This document shows, piece after piece, positions 1 to 7,290 of a DNA stretch of 64,000 nucleotides (positions are counted from its first letter, which is position 1; each line of letters opens with the position of its first letter). The notes beneath the pieces were generated by a model, which did not search any database, was not told the DNA's origin, and saw only the letters and a list, made by a program, of their open reading frames with translations. The stretch is from Leptospira johnsonii. Its GTDB lineage: Bacteria; Spirochaetota; Leptospiria; Leptospirales; Leptospiraceae. The DNA is taken from positions 248,001-312,000 of the forward strand of contig NZ_BFAY01000011.1 in assembly GCF_003112675.1 (NCBI RefSeq). Direction: 5' to 3'. Position numbers and translations under genes: made by a program.

Positions 1-1
1 C

Positions 2-79
2 CTAACCAAAGGGTATGCTTCTTTTGAAGAGGTGGATGGACTTTTAGGGGATTATTTCAGGTCTATAGGACAATATTAA
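2..79 (+). CDS. C-terminal end of an unidentified protein (partial)
   Basis: An open frame enters from the left edge and ends at a TAA at 77-79. The last 25 residues read LTKGYASFEEVDGLLGDYF and then RSIGQY. Nothing in this tail identifies a family. A clean hairpin terminator follows within ten bases, which supports it being the true end of a rightward gene. Confidence 0.55.
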   Translation, partial: LTKGYASFEEVDGLLGDYFRSIGQY

Positions 80-84
80 AAAAC

Positions 85-107
85 AAGGACGAGTTCCCTC
101 GTCCTTT
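85..107. terminator. Rho-independent terminator, probably bidirectional
   Basis: A perfect 9-bp stem (AAGGACGAG at 85-93, CTCGTCCTT at 98-106) with a TTCC loop and short A/T flanks lies between two convergent genes. It can serve both the rightward partial gene and the leftward alcohol dehydrogenase. Confidence 0.75.
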
Positions 108-121
108 AATGCCAATGTACT

Positions 122-1144
122 TTATCTGACAACGATCAACTTTGTCTCCTCTTCCAAGAAAGCATCCGCCGCTTCCGACCAAGAGGCCTTACGCGTGGTG
201 ACCTTAGAAGGATCGAAACCTTCTTCTTCTACTAATCTCAAAATTTCGGGGATCCATTCTCTGGATCTAACTCTTCCCAAACGAATGGTGGCCCCATTAT
301 TATATAATTCTAAATAAGGAATCGGAATACTATTGGTCCAGAAAATAGAAGCGGATCCGAATTCTCCTTCTATTCCAAGAGACCTAAGACCGCAATCCCA
401 ACCTTCCGCAGTTCCGTTTGCATCTGCCACAATATCGAACTTACCGAAACTTTTGGGGAAAGAAGTCACCTGCTCCACTTTCACTCCATAAGATTCCGCA
501 ATCTGTAGACGTTTTTTGTCCGTATCCATATATACGAGTTCCGCAGCACCCATATGTTTTGCAAGAGCGGCAGTATACAATCCTATACTGGAAGCAAAAC
601 CCCCTAGTACTAAAACGGACCGATTCTTGTTTTGTTTGAGGTGCATTCCGACTAGCTTCCATGCTTCTACGATATTATCGCTGATACTTGCTATCGCGGC
701 AGGATCGGTCTTATTAGAAAATGGGATCAGCATCTCTTTTGCATAAGGGACCAAGACGGAATCGGATATGGCCCCACCGAATTCTTTAGCGCCTTTTCCC
801 ATTCCGTAAGCGCTTGTATGAGAAACAGTACTACAACTTTTAGTCAGTCCGGTTTCACAATTCGCACAATGTCCACAGGAGATTTGGAATGGAACTGCGA
901 CACGAGTTCCTTTTGGAAATAGAGAAGATAATTCCTCGCTTGTTTCCATAATTTCTCCCACGAACTCATGACCTAGAGGAAAAGGAGGACGGAATAATGT
1001 CTGCCCTCTTAATATAGGAAGATCCAAATCACATCTGGCAACCGCCAGGGGACGGACCAAGGCTTGGTTCGGTCCTGAAAGTTTAGGGTCCTGGACTTCT
1101 TCCCATTCTACCCGATTTCTTTTAGAAAATAGCAATTGTTGCAT
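122..1144 (-). CDS. Zinc-binding alcohol dehydrogenase, MDR family
   Basis: This 340-residue protein has medium-chain dehydrogenase/reductase architecture. An N-terminal GroES-like domain carries a candidate catalytic Cys in ARCDLD (near residue 38), the GHEFVGE motif near residue 59, and a structural-zinc loop CGHCANCETGLTKSC near residues 90-104. A Rossmann domain follows with a nucleotide-binding turn VLVLGGFASSIG near residue 176. It probably oxidises an alcohol or reduces an aldehyde with NAD(P); the substrate cannot be read. It is transcribed away from a TetR gene, and the 90-bp gap holds two copies of the same palindrome, so the TetR protein very likely controls it. Confidence 0.85.
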   Translation of the reverse strand: MQQLLFSKRNRVEWEEVQDPKLSGPNQALVRPLAVARCDLDLPILRGQTLFRPPFPLGHEFVGEIMETSEELSSLFPKGTRVAVPFQISCGHCANCETGLTKSCSTVSHTSAYGMGKGAKEFGGAISDSVLVPYAKEMLIPFSNKTDPAAIASISDNIVEAWKLVGMHLKQNKNRSVLVLGGFASSIGLYTAALAKHMGAAELVYMDTDKKRLQIAESYGVKVEQVTSFPKSFGKFDIVADANGTAEGWDCGLRSLGIEGEFGSASIFWTNSIPIPYLELYNNGATIRLGRVRSREWIPEILRLVEEEGFDPSKVTTRKASWSEAADAFLEEETKLIVVR

Positions 1145-1154
1145 GGTTTCCTCC

Positions 1155-1174
1155 GATAGACCACTCAGTCTATC
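1155..1174. promoter_or_regulatory. Candidate TetR operator 1 (GATAGAC-N6-GTCTATC)
   Basis: A 20-bp palindrome with 7-bp arms GATAGAC and GTCTATC around CACTCA starts 11 bp upstream of the dehydrogenase start codon. The same arms and spacing recur at 1199-1218. Binding by the adjacent TetR protein is inferred from this symmetry and position. Confidence 0.75.
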
Positions 1175-1198
1175 ATCAAATCGTCCTCATAAAAATAG

Positions 1199-1218
1199 GA
1201 TAGACCAGTTAGTCTATC
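1199..1218. promoter_or_regulatory. Candidate TetR operator 2 (GATAGAC-N6-GTCTATC)
   Basis: This is the second copy of the palindrome, with identical 7-bp arms and spacer CAGTTA. It ends 16 bp before the TetR start. The centre-to-centre distance to operator 1 is 44 bp, about four helical turns, so two dimers could sit on the same face of the DNA. Confidence 0.75.
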
Positions 1219-1234
1219 ATTTTATTTTAGTCTG

Positions 1235-1831
1235 ATGAGCAAACGAAAACCGGAACCGGTCTCGGGAGAAGGTCCTTTCGAAAGGATAGCATCCGCTGCT
1301 GTCCGTCTGATGTATTCCCAAGGTTATGCAGGAACTTCTATCAACCAGGTGATCGACGAATCTGAATCCCATAAAGCCAGCTTCTATAGATATTTTCAGA
1401 CCAAAGAAGATCTGGGAAAAGAATACTTAGAAAGACAGGGTAAGGATTTTAGAGAAGCCTGGGAAAGACTGATGGAAAGATCCAAAACTCCGGAAGAGTT
1501 CGTGCATAGATGGATGGCACTTTTAAAAAAGCAGGTTAAGTCCGGAAAGTATTTCGGATGCCCTCTTGCTCGATTTATGGGAAGTTTAGATAAACCGGAA
1601 CCGGATCTAGCGGAGAGAAGTTCTTTAGTATTGGGATCTTGGATCTCCTGTTTAGAAAATTATTTTGAGAAGAATAAGAAAGATCTTACACTTCCCGCAA
1701 ATTTCGATTCTAAAAAGAAAGCGGAACTATTTCTGAAATTATTCCAAGGCAATTCTCAATTTTATGTGATGACACACGATCCCAAGTATTTTAACGAATT
1801 GGAAGAGGAGATGCTTTCCAATCTAAACTAG
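1235..1831 (+). CDS. TetR/AcrR family transcriptional regulator
   Basis: This 198-residue regulator has an N-terminal helix-turn-helix (about residues 14-60: [20 protein letters not shown], then a recognition helix ending [13 protein letters not shown]) and a C-terminal helical ligand-binding domain with a Cys in YFGCPLARF, as in the YcdC/AcuR-like branch. It is divergent from the zinc alcohol dehydrogenase and shares with it a 90-bp region holding twin operators, so it likely represses itself and the dehydrogenase until an alcohol or aldehyde ligand binds. Its 3' end overlaps the convergent cysE by 9 bp. Confidence 0.9.
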   Translation: MSKRKPEPVSGEGPFERIASAAVRLMYSQGYAGTSINQVIDESESHKASFYRYFQTKEDLGKEYLERQGKDFREAWERLMERSKTPEEFVHRWMALLKKQVKSGKYFGCPLARFMGSLDKPEPDLAERSSLVLGSWISCLENYFEKNKKDLTLPANFDSKKKAELFLKLFQGNSQFYVMTHDPKYFNELEEEMLSNLN

Positions 1832-2368
1832 TTTTGTCTTTTTAAGAGAGATCTTTACCTTCTTTCCTTTTAATCGTACGATCTTTCCGGGAGCACCCAC
1901 TACCGTACAATTATCTGGAATATCATGGTCTATGACTACAGCTTCTGCGCCAATCTTCACATTATTGCCCACATGCACTGGACCTAAGACTGTGGCCCTG
2001 GCACCGATGAGCACATTATTTCCAACAGTAGGGTGACGTTTCCCTTGGTGGTTTCCTGTTCCGCCCAAGGTGACTCCATGGAATAAGATACAATCGTCCC
2101 CTATCTCCGCGGTCCCACCTATTACAATCCCCATCCCATGGTCTATGAATAGACCGCTACCGATCTTTGCTCCGGGATGGATCTCTATTCCGGTTAGAAA
2201 CCGACTGAACTGAGAAATGAATCTGGCCAAGAACTTTAATCCTATCTTATATAAAGGATATGCAATATACTTGTGCATTAAAATGGCGTGTAAACCCGGA
2301 TAGAGTATAAATTCCATTCCTCTCGCTGCAGGGTCGTTTTTGAAAATTGCTTGGATCTCTCGAATCAT
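1823..2368 (-). CDS. cysE: Serine O-acetyltransferase
   Basis: This 181-residue short-form CysE transfers acetyl from acetyl-CoA to serine, the first step of cysteine synthesis. After an N-terminal helical segment, hexapeptide repeats form a left-handed beta helix (about residues 60-165). The family signature [17 protein letters not shown] and the catalytic stretch [12 protein letters not shown] with GKRHPTVG are present. It is convergent with the TetR gene (9-bp overlap) and lies 9 bp downstream of a membrane-protein gene on the same strand. No cysteine-responsive element was seen. Confidence 0.93.
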   Translation of the reverse strand: MIREIQAIFKNDPAARGMEFILYPGLHAILMHKYIAYPLYKIGLKFLARFISQFSRFLTGIEIHPGAKIGSGLFIDHGMGIVIGGTAEIGDDCILFHGVTLGGTGNHQGKRHPTVGNNVLIGARATVLGPVHVGNNVKIGAEAVVIDHDIPDNCTVVGAPGKIVRLKGKKVKISLKKTKLV

Positions 2369-2377
2369 TCGGAAAAT

Positions 2378-2779
2378 CTAATAGGTCTTTTTGTTTTTAC
2401 GTTCTGATCTGGAATATTCTTCCTTACTTTCTCTTTTGGCTACGTAGTTTGCCAAGGTCAGAATAGCTCCTCCCCAGAAAGCTGCCCAAAAACCAGGCAC
2501 GAATATTTTATCGGGGAAAATGTTTGCGATCCAGAATAGTACGATCGCATTGACCACAAGGCCTGCAAGTCCTAAGGTTAAAAGATAAACCAGATATCCT
2601 ACGCCAAAGGTGACCAGTACCAGGAACCATCTTAAAACAAAATTTAAAAACCCGAAGAACAGGACGATGACTACTACGTCCCAGACCTTATCACTGACAC
2701 GAAATCCTGAATCGATCAGAGGAAAAACGAAAACTACTACCAATGACTGTAGTAAAACGGAAAAAAGAAGTCGGTACAT
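2378..2779 (-). CDS. Phage-holin-family (YvlD-type) four-helix membrane protein
   Basis: This 133-residue protein has about four hydrophobic helices (residues ~5-25, 35-55, 60-85, 90-113) and a charged Lys/Arg/Ser-rich tail. The pattern resembles the small YvlD/holin-4 superfamily, which are bacterial membrane proteins and usually not phage genes. No phage genes are nearby. The function is unknown, perhaps envelope-stress related by analogy with YvlD. It sits between a small upstream gene and cysE with gaps of 8 to 9 bp, so the three may be cotranscribed. Confidence 0.7.
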   Translation of the reverse strand: MYRLLFSVLLQSLVVVFVFPLIDSGFRVSDKVWDVVVIVLFFGFLNFVLRWFLVLVTFGVGYLVYLLTLGLAGLVVNAIVLFWIANIFPDKIFVPGFWAAFWGGAILTLANYVAKRESKEEYSRSERKNKKTY

Positions 2780-2787
2780 CTATGTCC

Positions 2788-2976
2788 TTAAACTGTGGAA
2801 TCTAGAAACTGTCCCAAATGAGGAGGCAATCCGCCTGGAGGAACTACCACTGTTTGTGGCTGCATAACTGCGTTGTCCGAAACGGAAGCTACTTCTCTGG
2901 GTTGATCTCCTACCAAAGCAGGAGCCGAAGAATCGGAATACAAAATTTGCCGAGATCCGACAGCCATATAAGGCAT
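2788..2976 (-). CDS. Small Pro/Gln-containing protein of unknown function
   Basis: This 62-residue frame starts at an ATG with a clear ribosome-binding site (GGAAGAAG just upstream on the minus strand). It lies 8 bp before the YvlD-type gene in the same direction. The sequence has no signal peptide and ends in a Pro/Gly-rich stretch (VVVPPGGLPPHLGQFL). I do not recognise it. The good ribosome-binding site and tight spacing support expression; the lack of a known family lowers confidence. Confidence 0.55.
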   Translation of the reverse strand: MPYMAVGSRQILYSDSSAPALVGDQPREVASVSDNAVMQPQTVVVPPGGLPPHLGQFLDSTV

Positions 2977-3037
2977 ATTCTTCTTCCTTTCTGTTATATT
3001 CTTCCTATTAGACGAATTCGAAAAGCAAAATTATGAT

Positions 3038-3640
3038 CTAACCCTCTATAACCAATCCGCAATCCATCTTTTCGACCACGAAACCGGTATAGATCAATGG
3101 ATAGAGTAAGTAAGTTCCGAGCCCTAAAACCCAGGCAAATCCTGTACGAGGAGTATCTCTCACTCCTGTACTTTGGAAAAACAACCGAACGGATCTGAAC
3201 GGTTTTTTGCCGGAGTCGGAAGATGCTAAGGATCTATCAGTAATCCCCAGACCACAGTTATGAGTGAGCTTGTTTCCTTCGATAGTGATGAGCACTTCTT
3301 TTCTTTCGGATCTACTCCAAGAAACTCTTCTGGTAACTGTGCCTTCTAATTCCAATTCTTTGGATCTGGCTCCAGTTCCGACCAAGATCGGAAATTTGGC
3401 GTATTCTCTATCTAACCTTCTGTCTTTGCCTTCCGTTCCAGTAGCGAAAGTTGCCATCAAAGTTTTTACATCGTAATCCAGGTCGTCTTCGAATTGGACT
3501 AACACAGGTATTTCCGATCTTAGTTCTCCGGATGAAGGCAACTGAAGTTCAGAGTTTTTCTTTTCGGCTCCGGAACAGGATAACAAGAAAGAGAAAATAG
3601 ATACAAAAAGTATCGTACGATATTTATCAAATGAATTCAT
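3038..3640 (-). CDS. Putative lipoprotein of unknown function
   Basis: Starting at the ATG at 3640 gives about 200 residues beginning MNSFDKYRTILFVSIFSFLL and then SCSG, a signal peptide with lipobox LLSC. A longer reading frame exists upstream, but its extra 54 residues lack signal-peptide sense, so the internal start is preferred although its ribosome-binding site is weak. The mature part has no recognised domain. A second hydrophobic segment near the C-terminus (GLGTYLLYPLIYTGFVV) could be membrane-associated. It is divergent from another putative lipoprotein. Confidence 0.65.
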   Translation of the reverse strand: MNSFDKYRTILFVSIFSFLLSCSGAEKKNSELQLPSSGELRSEIPVLVQFEDDLDYDVKTLMATFATGTEGKDRRLDREYAKFPILVGTGARSKELELEGTVTRRVSWSRSERKEVLITIEGNKLTHNCGLGITDRSLASSDSGKKPFRSVRLFFQSTGVRDTPRTGFAWVLGLGTYLLYPLIYTGFVVEKMDCGLVIEG

Positions 3641-3822
3641 AGGATGTCCGGCCCTTCTATGAAACCCCAGAAAGAATTTCTGTCCAGCGAAAATCGCGGT
3701 TGGACGAATACAAATCGACAAAGGTTTCAAACAAAACAATAAATAGAAATTTATTTCATATGTCCGACTTGGAACTCGGGTCAGATATAAAATAAGTGCC
3801 AAGACCTGATGGGAAGGCTATT

Positions 3823-4689
3823 ATGCGATCTTTATCCATAAACCATTATATACTTCTAATATTTTCCAAAACAAAATCAAAGCCCAGATTTTCCAAACGA
3901 ATACAGATCCTTATTCTATTATCGGTCTATTCTTGTTCTTCTTTTCCGAGAGGAGATAAGTCTCTTATCTCAAGAGAGCACCAGTATTCACTCTTTTATA
4001 CGAATGAAGACGGAAACATTTACAGAACAGACCTAAGCCTTAAGACAAAATACAAAGATGCGTTTTCCGATTTAGAAAAATTCGACTCAGAGTTTCTAAG
4101 TCCTCAAAAACAAAAATATACGGAAAGGATCAAAGAAGTTTCCTTATATAAATCAGAACTCAAAAAAGACAGCAGCTCAATAGTGAGAAAATTAGGAGGA
4201 GTTCTTGCAATCGCAGCGATCACTCCTGTCCCATTCGCTTTTGAGACCACTTTAATATTAGGGACCATCTATGTAACATACCAAAGAGTCACCGAAACTT
4301 CAGAAGCAAAGCTCAGGAAAAAACATGTGGAATTTCTGATCAATGAATGTGCAAACTCTGAAGACAGCTTAGAAGATTTTAAAGAAGATCATTTGGACAA
4401 ATTTGTTTCTCGCTGGAAAAAAGAATTTATGAAAGAGTCAAATCATTTTGTGAACGCCGACGATTGGGAAGATGTTCGCTTATTGGATACTCTTATGGAA
4501 AAATACCAGATAGACAAGGAATGGATCAAGATCAACGCGGAATGGGAATGGAGAGCTTCTACCCAACATTGTAATAGGGAAACCAAAGAGGAAAAAGATA
4601 GTCGTATCCATAAGGAAGAAAAGAAATGGAAAAAGAATGGATCCAAGACTGAAAACCGCATTGGATTATCTGAAAAAAGGGGATTCTAA
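3823..4689 (+). CDS. Putative lipoprotein of unknown function
   Basis: The ATG at 3823 has a GGAAGG ribosome-binding site and gives 288 residues. A long basic N-region is followed by a hydrophobic stretch ending LLSVYSCSS, a plausible spirochaetal lipobox. The body is highly charged and probably helical, with one hydrophobic segment in the middle (LGGVLAIAAITPVPFAFETT, continuing LILGTIYVTY). No domain is recognised. Its 3' end overlaps the TPR gene by 53 bp in a different frame, which is unusual and suggests coupled translation. Confidence 0.55.
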   Translation: MRSLSINHYILLIFSKTKSKPRFSKRIQILILLSVYSCSSFPRGDKSLISREHQYSLFYTNEDGNIYRTDLSLKTKYKDAFSDLEKFDSEFLSPQKQKYTERIKEVSLYKSELKKDSSSIVRKLGGVLAIAAITPVPFAFETTLILGTIYVTYQRVTETSEAKLRKKHVEFLINECANSEDSLEDFKEDHLDKFVSRWKKEFMKESNHFVNADDWEDVRLLDTLMEKYQIDKEWIKINAEWEWRASTQHCNRETKEEKDSRIHKEEKKWKKNGSKTENRIGLSEKRGF

Positions 4690-5248
4690 TTCCGCTAAGT
4701 CCGTCCTGATCTCTTGGACAGAGTCGGAACCGAATAATCCTAACGCATTTTTTCATTTAGGAATGTGCCTCTCTCAATTGGGTGAGATGAGCCCTGCCGA
4801 AACCGCATTGCAAGAATGTATAGGCTTGGAACCTGCACATGTACAAGCCTGGGTCGGACTTGGAGTATTATTCGCTCGCAAGAAGGACAAACCAAAAGCG
4901 GAGTTCCATCTTTCTAAGGCATTGGAGCTGGACGATACGGATGTATTTGCCAAAAAAAATCTGGCGGCTGTGTATACCGGCGCTTCTAAGTTCGATCGCG
5001 CCTTAGATCTGCTCAAAGACCTGCCCGAGTCGGAGTTATCCGATTCCCCCACTTTATATGCATTAGCGATTTGTTATGTAAGGACCAATCGATTCGAAGA
5101 AGCGAGAGAAACTTTCCGCAAATTAGAGATCGTAGGCATCCCGGATCAGGTCAAAAAAGAATATCTTCAACTCAAACAATTGCTGGAAGAAAAACAATTC
5201 GAGCAAGGCGGGATCTGGAGCTTTCTTAAAAAAGAAGAAGACTTCTGA
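4637..5248 (+). CDS. Tetratricopeptide-repeat protein
   Basis: This 203-residue soluble protein is built from TPR units. Recognisable copies are around residues 37-70 (NAFFHLGMCLSQLGEMSPAE), 71-104 (VQAWVGLGVLFARKKDKPKA), 105-135 (AAVYTGASKFDRALDLL) and 139-170 (LYALAICYVRTNRFEEA). TPRs bind proteins, and the partner is not evident. An alternative ATG 11 bp upstream is closed by an in-frame stop, which fixes this start. It overlaps the preceding gene by 53 bp. Confidence 0.85.
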   Translation: MDPRLKTALDYLKKGDSNSAKSVLISWTESEPNNPNAFFHLGMCLSQLGEMSPAETALQECIGLEPAHVQAWVGLGVLFARKKDKPKAEFHLSKALELDDTDVFAKKNLAAVYTGASKFDRALDLLKDLPESELSDSPTLYALAICYVRTNRFEEARETFRKLEIVGIPDQVKKEYLQLKQLLEEKQFEQGGIWSFLKKEEDF

Positions 5249-5306
5249 CTTTTTTTCTTTTCTACTTGACTTCCTTCTTCCATTTGCCGAGTCTAAAAGT
5301 ATAAGT

Positions 5307-5369
5307 ATGGCACAAAATTTCTTCCAAGCTAATTTGCTCGGTCTCCTCTTACTCCTTCTTTGGAGTTGA
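5307..5369 (+). CDS. leuL: Leucine leader peptide (leu attenuator)
   Basis: A 20-codon frame upstream of leuA reads MAQNFFQANLLGLLLLLLWS, with eight Leu codons (ttg, ctc, ctc, ctc, tta, ctc, ctt, ctt) at 5334-5360. It is too short for ordinary gene calling but has the form of a leu operon leader peptide. A strong terminator follows 23 bp after the stop. TCCTCT (5344-5349) in the Leu codons can pair with AGAGGA (5369-5374). GAGGA there can instead pair with TCCTC (5403-5407) in the terminator, giving a possible alternative fold. A TTGACT hexamer at 5266-5271 may be the -35 element. The ribosome-binding site is weak. Confidence 0.82.
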   Translation: MAQNFFQANLLGLLLLLLWS

Positions 5370-5392
5370 GAGGACGGAAATATTGCGCATGC

Positions 5393-5422
5393 AAAAACCC
5401 GCTCCTCAGAGCGGGTTTTTTT
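5393..5422 (+). terminator. leu attenuator terminator
   Basis: Arms 5393-5404 (AAAAACCCGCTC) and 5409-5420 (GAGCGGGTTTTT) form a perfect stem around CTCA, running into a T tract. It stands between the Leu leader peptide and leuA, where premature termination would respond to charged leucyl-tRNA supply. Confidence 0.9.
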
Positions 5423-5483
5423 GTATCAGGGCCTTTTTCCCGGCAAAATTCCCGCTCTCGGGACCGGAAAAAAGAGAGTGCCC

Positions 5484-6761
5484 ATGGAACAAAAACCAAA
5501 TGCGATTATCGCAACACAGTATCCTTCCATCCAAGAGATGATCATACCCGGTCAGGGTTTGAAAACTCCTCCTGTCTCTCCATTCTTCATGGATGTTACA
5601 TTAAGAGACGGCAACCAAGCTTTACGTAAACCTTGGAACCTGGAAGAAAAAGAGATCATATTTAAGAGACTTCTAAAATTAGGAGTGCAAGGAATAGAAG
5701 TCGGTTTCGCTTCTGCAAGCAAACAAGACTTCGAGGCATGCTCCTATCTTTCTTCTTTGGCTCCGGAGAATGTTGCAATCTCCAGTCTTTCCAGAGCGGT
5801 GGAGAAGGAGATAGATCTTTCTTGGGAGGCGATCCGTAAGGCCCCTCGTCCTAGAATTCATATAGTTTATCCTATAAGCGATTTTACGATCCGGAACGTG
5901 TTAGGGATTTCCGAAAAGCAAGTTAAAGAAAATATAATACGATCCGTTTCTTATGCGCGAAAATTAGCGGGAAATTATGGAGAAGTACAATTCTCGGGAG
6001 AACATTTCGGGGATTCTTTAGAGAATATGGATTTTGCAGTAGAAGCTTTCCAGGCCGCTTTGGATGCAGGTGCAGATGTAGTCAATCTACCTAACACTGT
6101 GGAAAGATACAGACCTTACTTATTCGTGGCCATGGTCCGAAAAGTAGTAGAGTCCTTGCCTCAAGGTAGCAAAATTTCGGTCCATACTCATAACGATTTG
6201 GGAATGGCAACAGCCACTACTGTAGAAAGCTTTTTTGCAGGAGCCACTCAATTGGAAACTGCGTTAAACGGTTTGGGAGAAAGAGCAGGAAACACAAACA
6301 CTTACGAAGTTGCGATCGCTCTTCATAATTGCGGAGTCAAAGTGGACTTGGATCTTCAGACGATTTATGAGACTTCCAGGATTGTATCTAGGATGTCTGG
6401 AGTTCCAATACCTGAAAAAGCCCCTTTGATCGGAGATGATGTAGTAGCTCATAGAAGCGGGATCCACCAAGACGGAGTTTCCAAAACGAAAGACATGAAA
6501 AAAGGAGCCTATCGTGCTTTCGACGCGAATCTGATCGGAAGGCCGGAAGGCGACAGGATCGCATTCACGAGCCAATCCGGAAAATCGGCAATTTACGAAA
6601 TCCTAATGCAATCCGGGATCTCCGTCTCCAAAGAAGAAGCTTCTAAATTGCAACCTATCCTAAAATCCATCTCCGAAAATTACGGGGGAGGAGAATTGTC
6701 GATCGAAGAGATCAAGACTGAGTTGGAGAAGGTTAGGAGTATTGGAGAGTTCCGATCATAA
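5484..6761 (+). CDS. leuA: 2-isopropylmalate synthase (short form without regulatory domain)
   Basis: This 425-residue enzyme condenses acetyl-CoA with 2-oxoisovalerate, the committed step to leucine. The TIM-barrel catalytic domain shows the acceptor motif [11 protein letters not shown] (residues ~37-47), metal-binding HTHNDLG, and the [13 protein letters not shown] loop. The chain ends soon after the linker subdomains and lacks the roughly 120-residue C-terminal leucine-binding domain of classical LeuA. The ATG at 5484 has a GAGAG ribosome-binding site; an upstream in-frame TTG lies inside the terminator tail and is rejected. The Leu leader argues for isopropylmalate rather than citramalate or homocitrate synthase. 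Confidence 0.88.
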   Translation: MEQKPNAIIATQYPSIQEMIIPGQGLKTPPVSPFFMDVTLRDGNQALRKPWNLEEKEIIFKRLLKLGVQGIEVGFASASKQDFEACSYLSSLAPENVAISSLSRAVEKEIDLSWEAIRKAPRPRIHIVYPISDFTIRNVLGISEKQVKENIIRSVSYARKLAGNYGEVQFSGEHFGDSLENMDFAVEAFQAALDAGADVVNLPNTVERYRPYLFVAMVRKVVESLPQGSKISVHTHNDLGMATATTVESFFAGATQLETALNGLGERAGNTNTYEVAIALHNCGVKVDLDLQTIYETSRIVSRMSGVPIPEKAPLIGDDVVAHRSGIHQDGVSKTKDMKKGAYRAFDANLIGRPEGDRIAFTSQSGKSAIYEILMQSGISVSKEEASKLQPILKSISENYGGGELSIEEIKTELEKVRSIGEFRS

Positions 6762-6960
6762 ACACCTCCAAAGTAGCTGAGCGACCCTTGAGCTCCGTTT
6801 CTCCTAGGGATTTCCACACTATCCCTGGGAGCTCTCCCACAGCCTGCACCAGGCTGAAACTAACTAGAATGGGCACTTCATATTTTATAGTCAGACCTTC
6901 CAGTCTGGAGGCTGTGTTTACAATGTCCCCGATAGTGGTTCCATCTAGCCTACTTACCAG
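6733..6960 (-). pseudogene. Remnant of a class III adenylate/guanylate cyclase (C-terminal end only)
   Basis: On the minus strand, about 70 residues read RLDGTTIGDIVNTASRLEG, then [37 protein letters not shown] and a stop at 6733. This matches the last part of a class III cyclase domain, including the Asn and Arg of VNTASR used for transition-state binding. The metal-binding half is missing: the region upstream is occupied by a different gene in another frame. It overlaps the leuA 3' end by 29 bp. It is most simply a decayed cyclase fragment. Confidence 0.7.
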
Positions 6961-7210
6961 TGCAGTATTTTTTACCGTAAGTTCCTCTAGCACAGGACCC
7001 AGAACCGATACAGTCCGCATCCGAAAAACATTCGTTTCCGGATTTACCGCTGCTGCCATGATCGAATTCGGATTTTTTTGTGCAGACTCCTCCACTGCAT
7101 TGCATTCCAAAACCGCATTGGATATCCGATGTACATTTTTCTCCTTTCTCCCTATCCCCGGCGGATAAACTAAAAGCGAAAAATATCAGAATTAGGTATA
7201 TGTATTTCAT
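6950..7210 (-). CDS. Small secreted cysteine-rich protein
   Basis: This 86-residue protein has a signal peptide (MKYIYLILIFFAFSLSAG) and two Cys clusters: CTSDIQCGFGMQCSGGVC and CFSDADCIGSGSCARG, followed by YC near the C-terminus. The spacing resembles Dickkopf/EGF-like disulfide repeats found in small exported bacterial proteins. AAGGA lies 8 bp before the ATG. It is probably periplasmic or secreted and disulfide-bonded. Its stop codon falls exactly where the cyclase remnant begins in another frame, suggesting that insertion or rearrangement brought the two together. Confidence 0.7.
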   Translation of the reverse strand: MKYIYLILIFFAFSLSAGDREKGEKCTSDIQCGFGMQCSGGVCTKKSEFDHGSSGKSGNECFSDADCIGSGSCARGTYGKKYCTGK

Positions 7211-7290
7211 TTTTAATCCTTAAATAAATTACAAGGTTCAACCTCTAATCTATACCGATAGATAGGACTTTAGGACATCTAATTTTTTCA

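Noticed and set aside
2378..2779. Prophage holin
   Set aside because: It is of the YvlD-like chromosomal type and no phage genes surround it.
5421..5483. Upstream TTG start for leuA
   Set aside because: The TTG lies in the T tail of the attenuator terminator; the ATG at 5484 has a ribosome-binding site.
5249..5483. T-box riboswitch before leuA
   Set aside because: No T-box consensus near the terminator; the Leu-rich leader peptide explains the region better. The same holds before ilvB.
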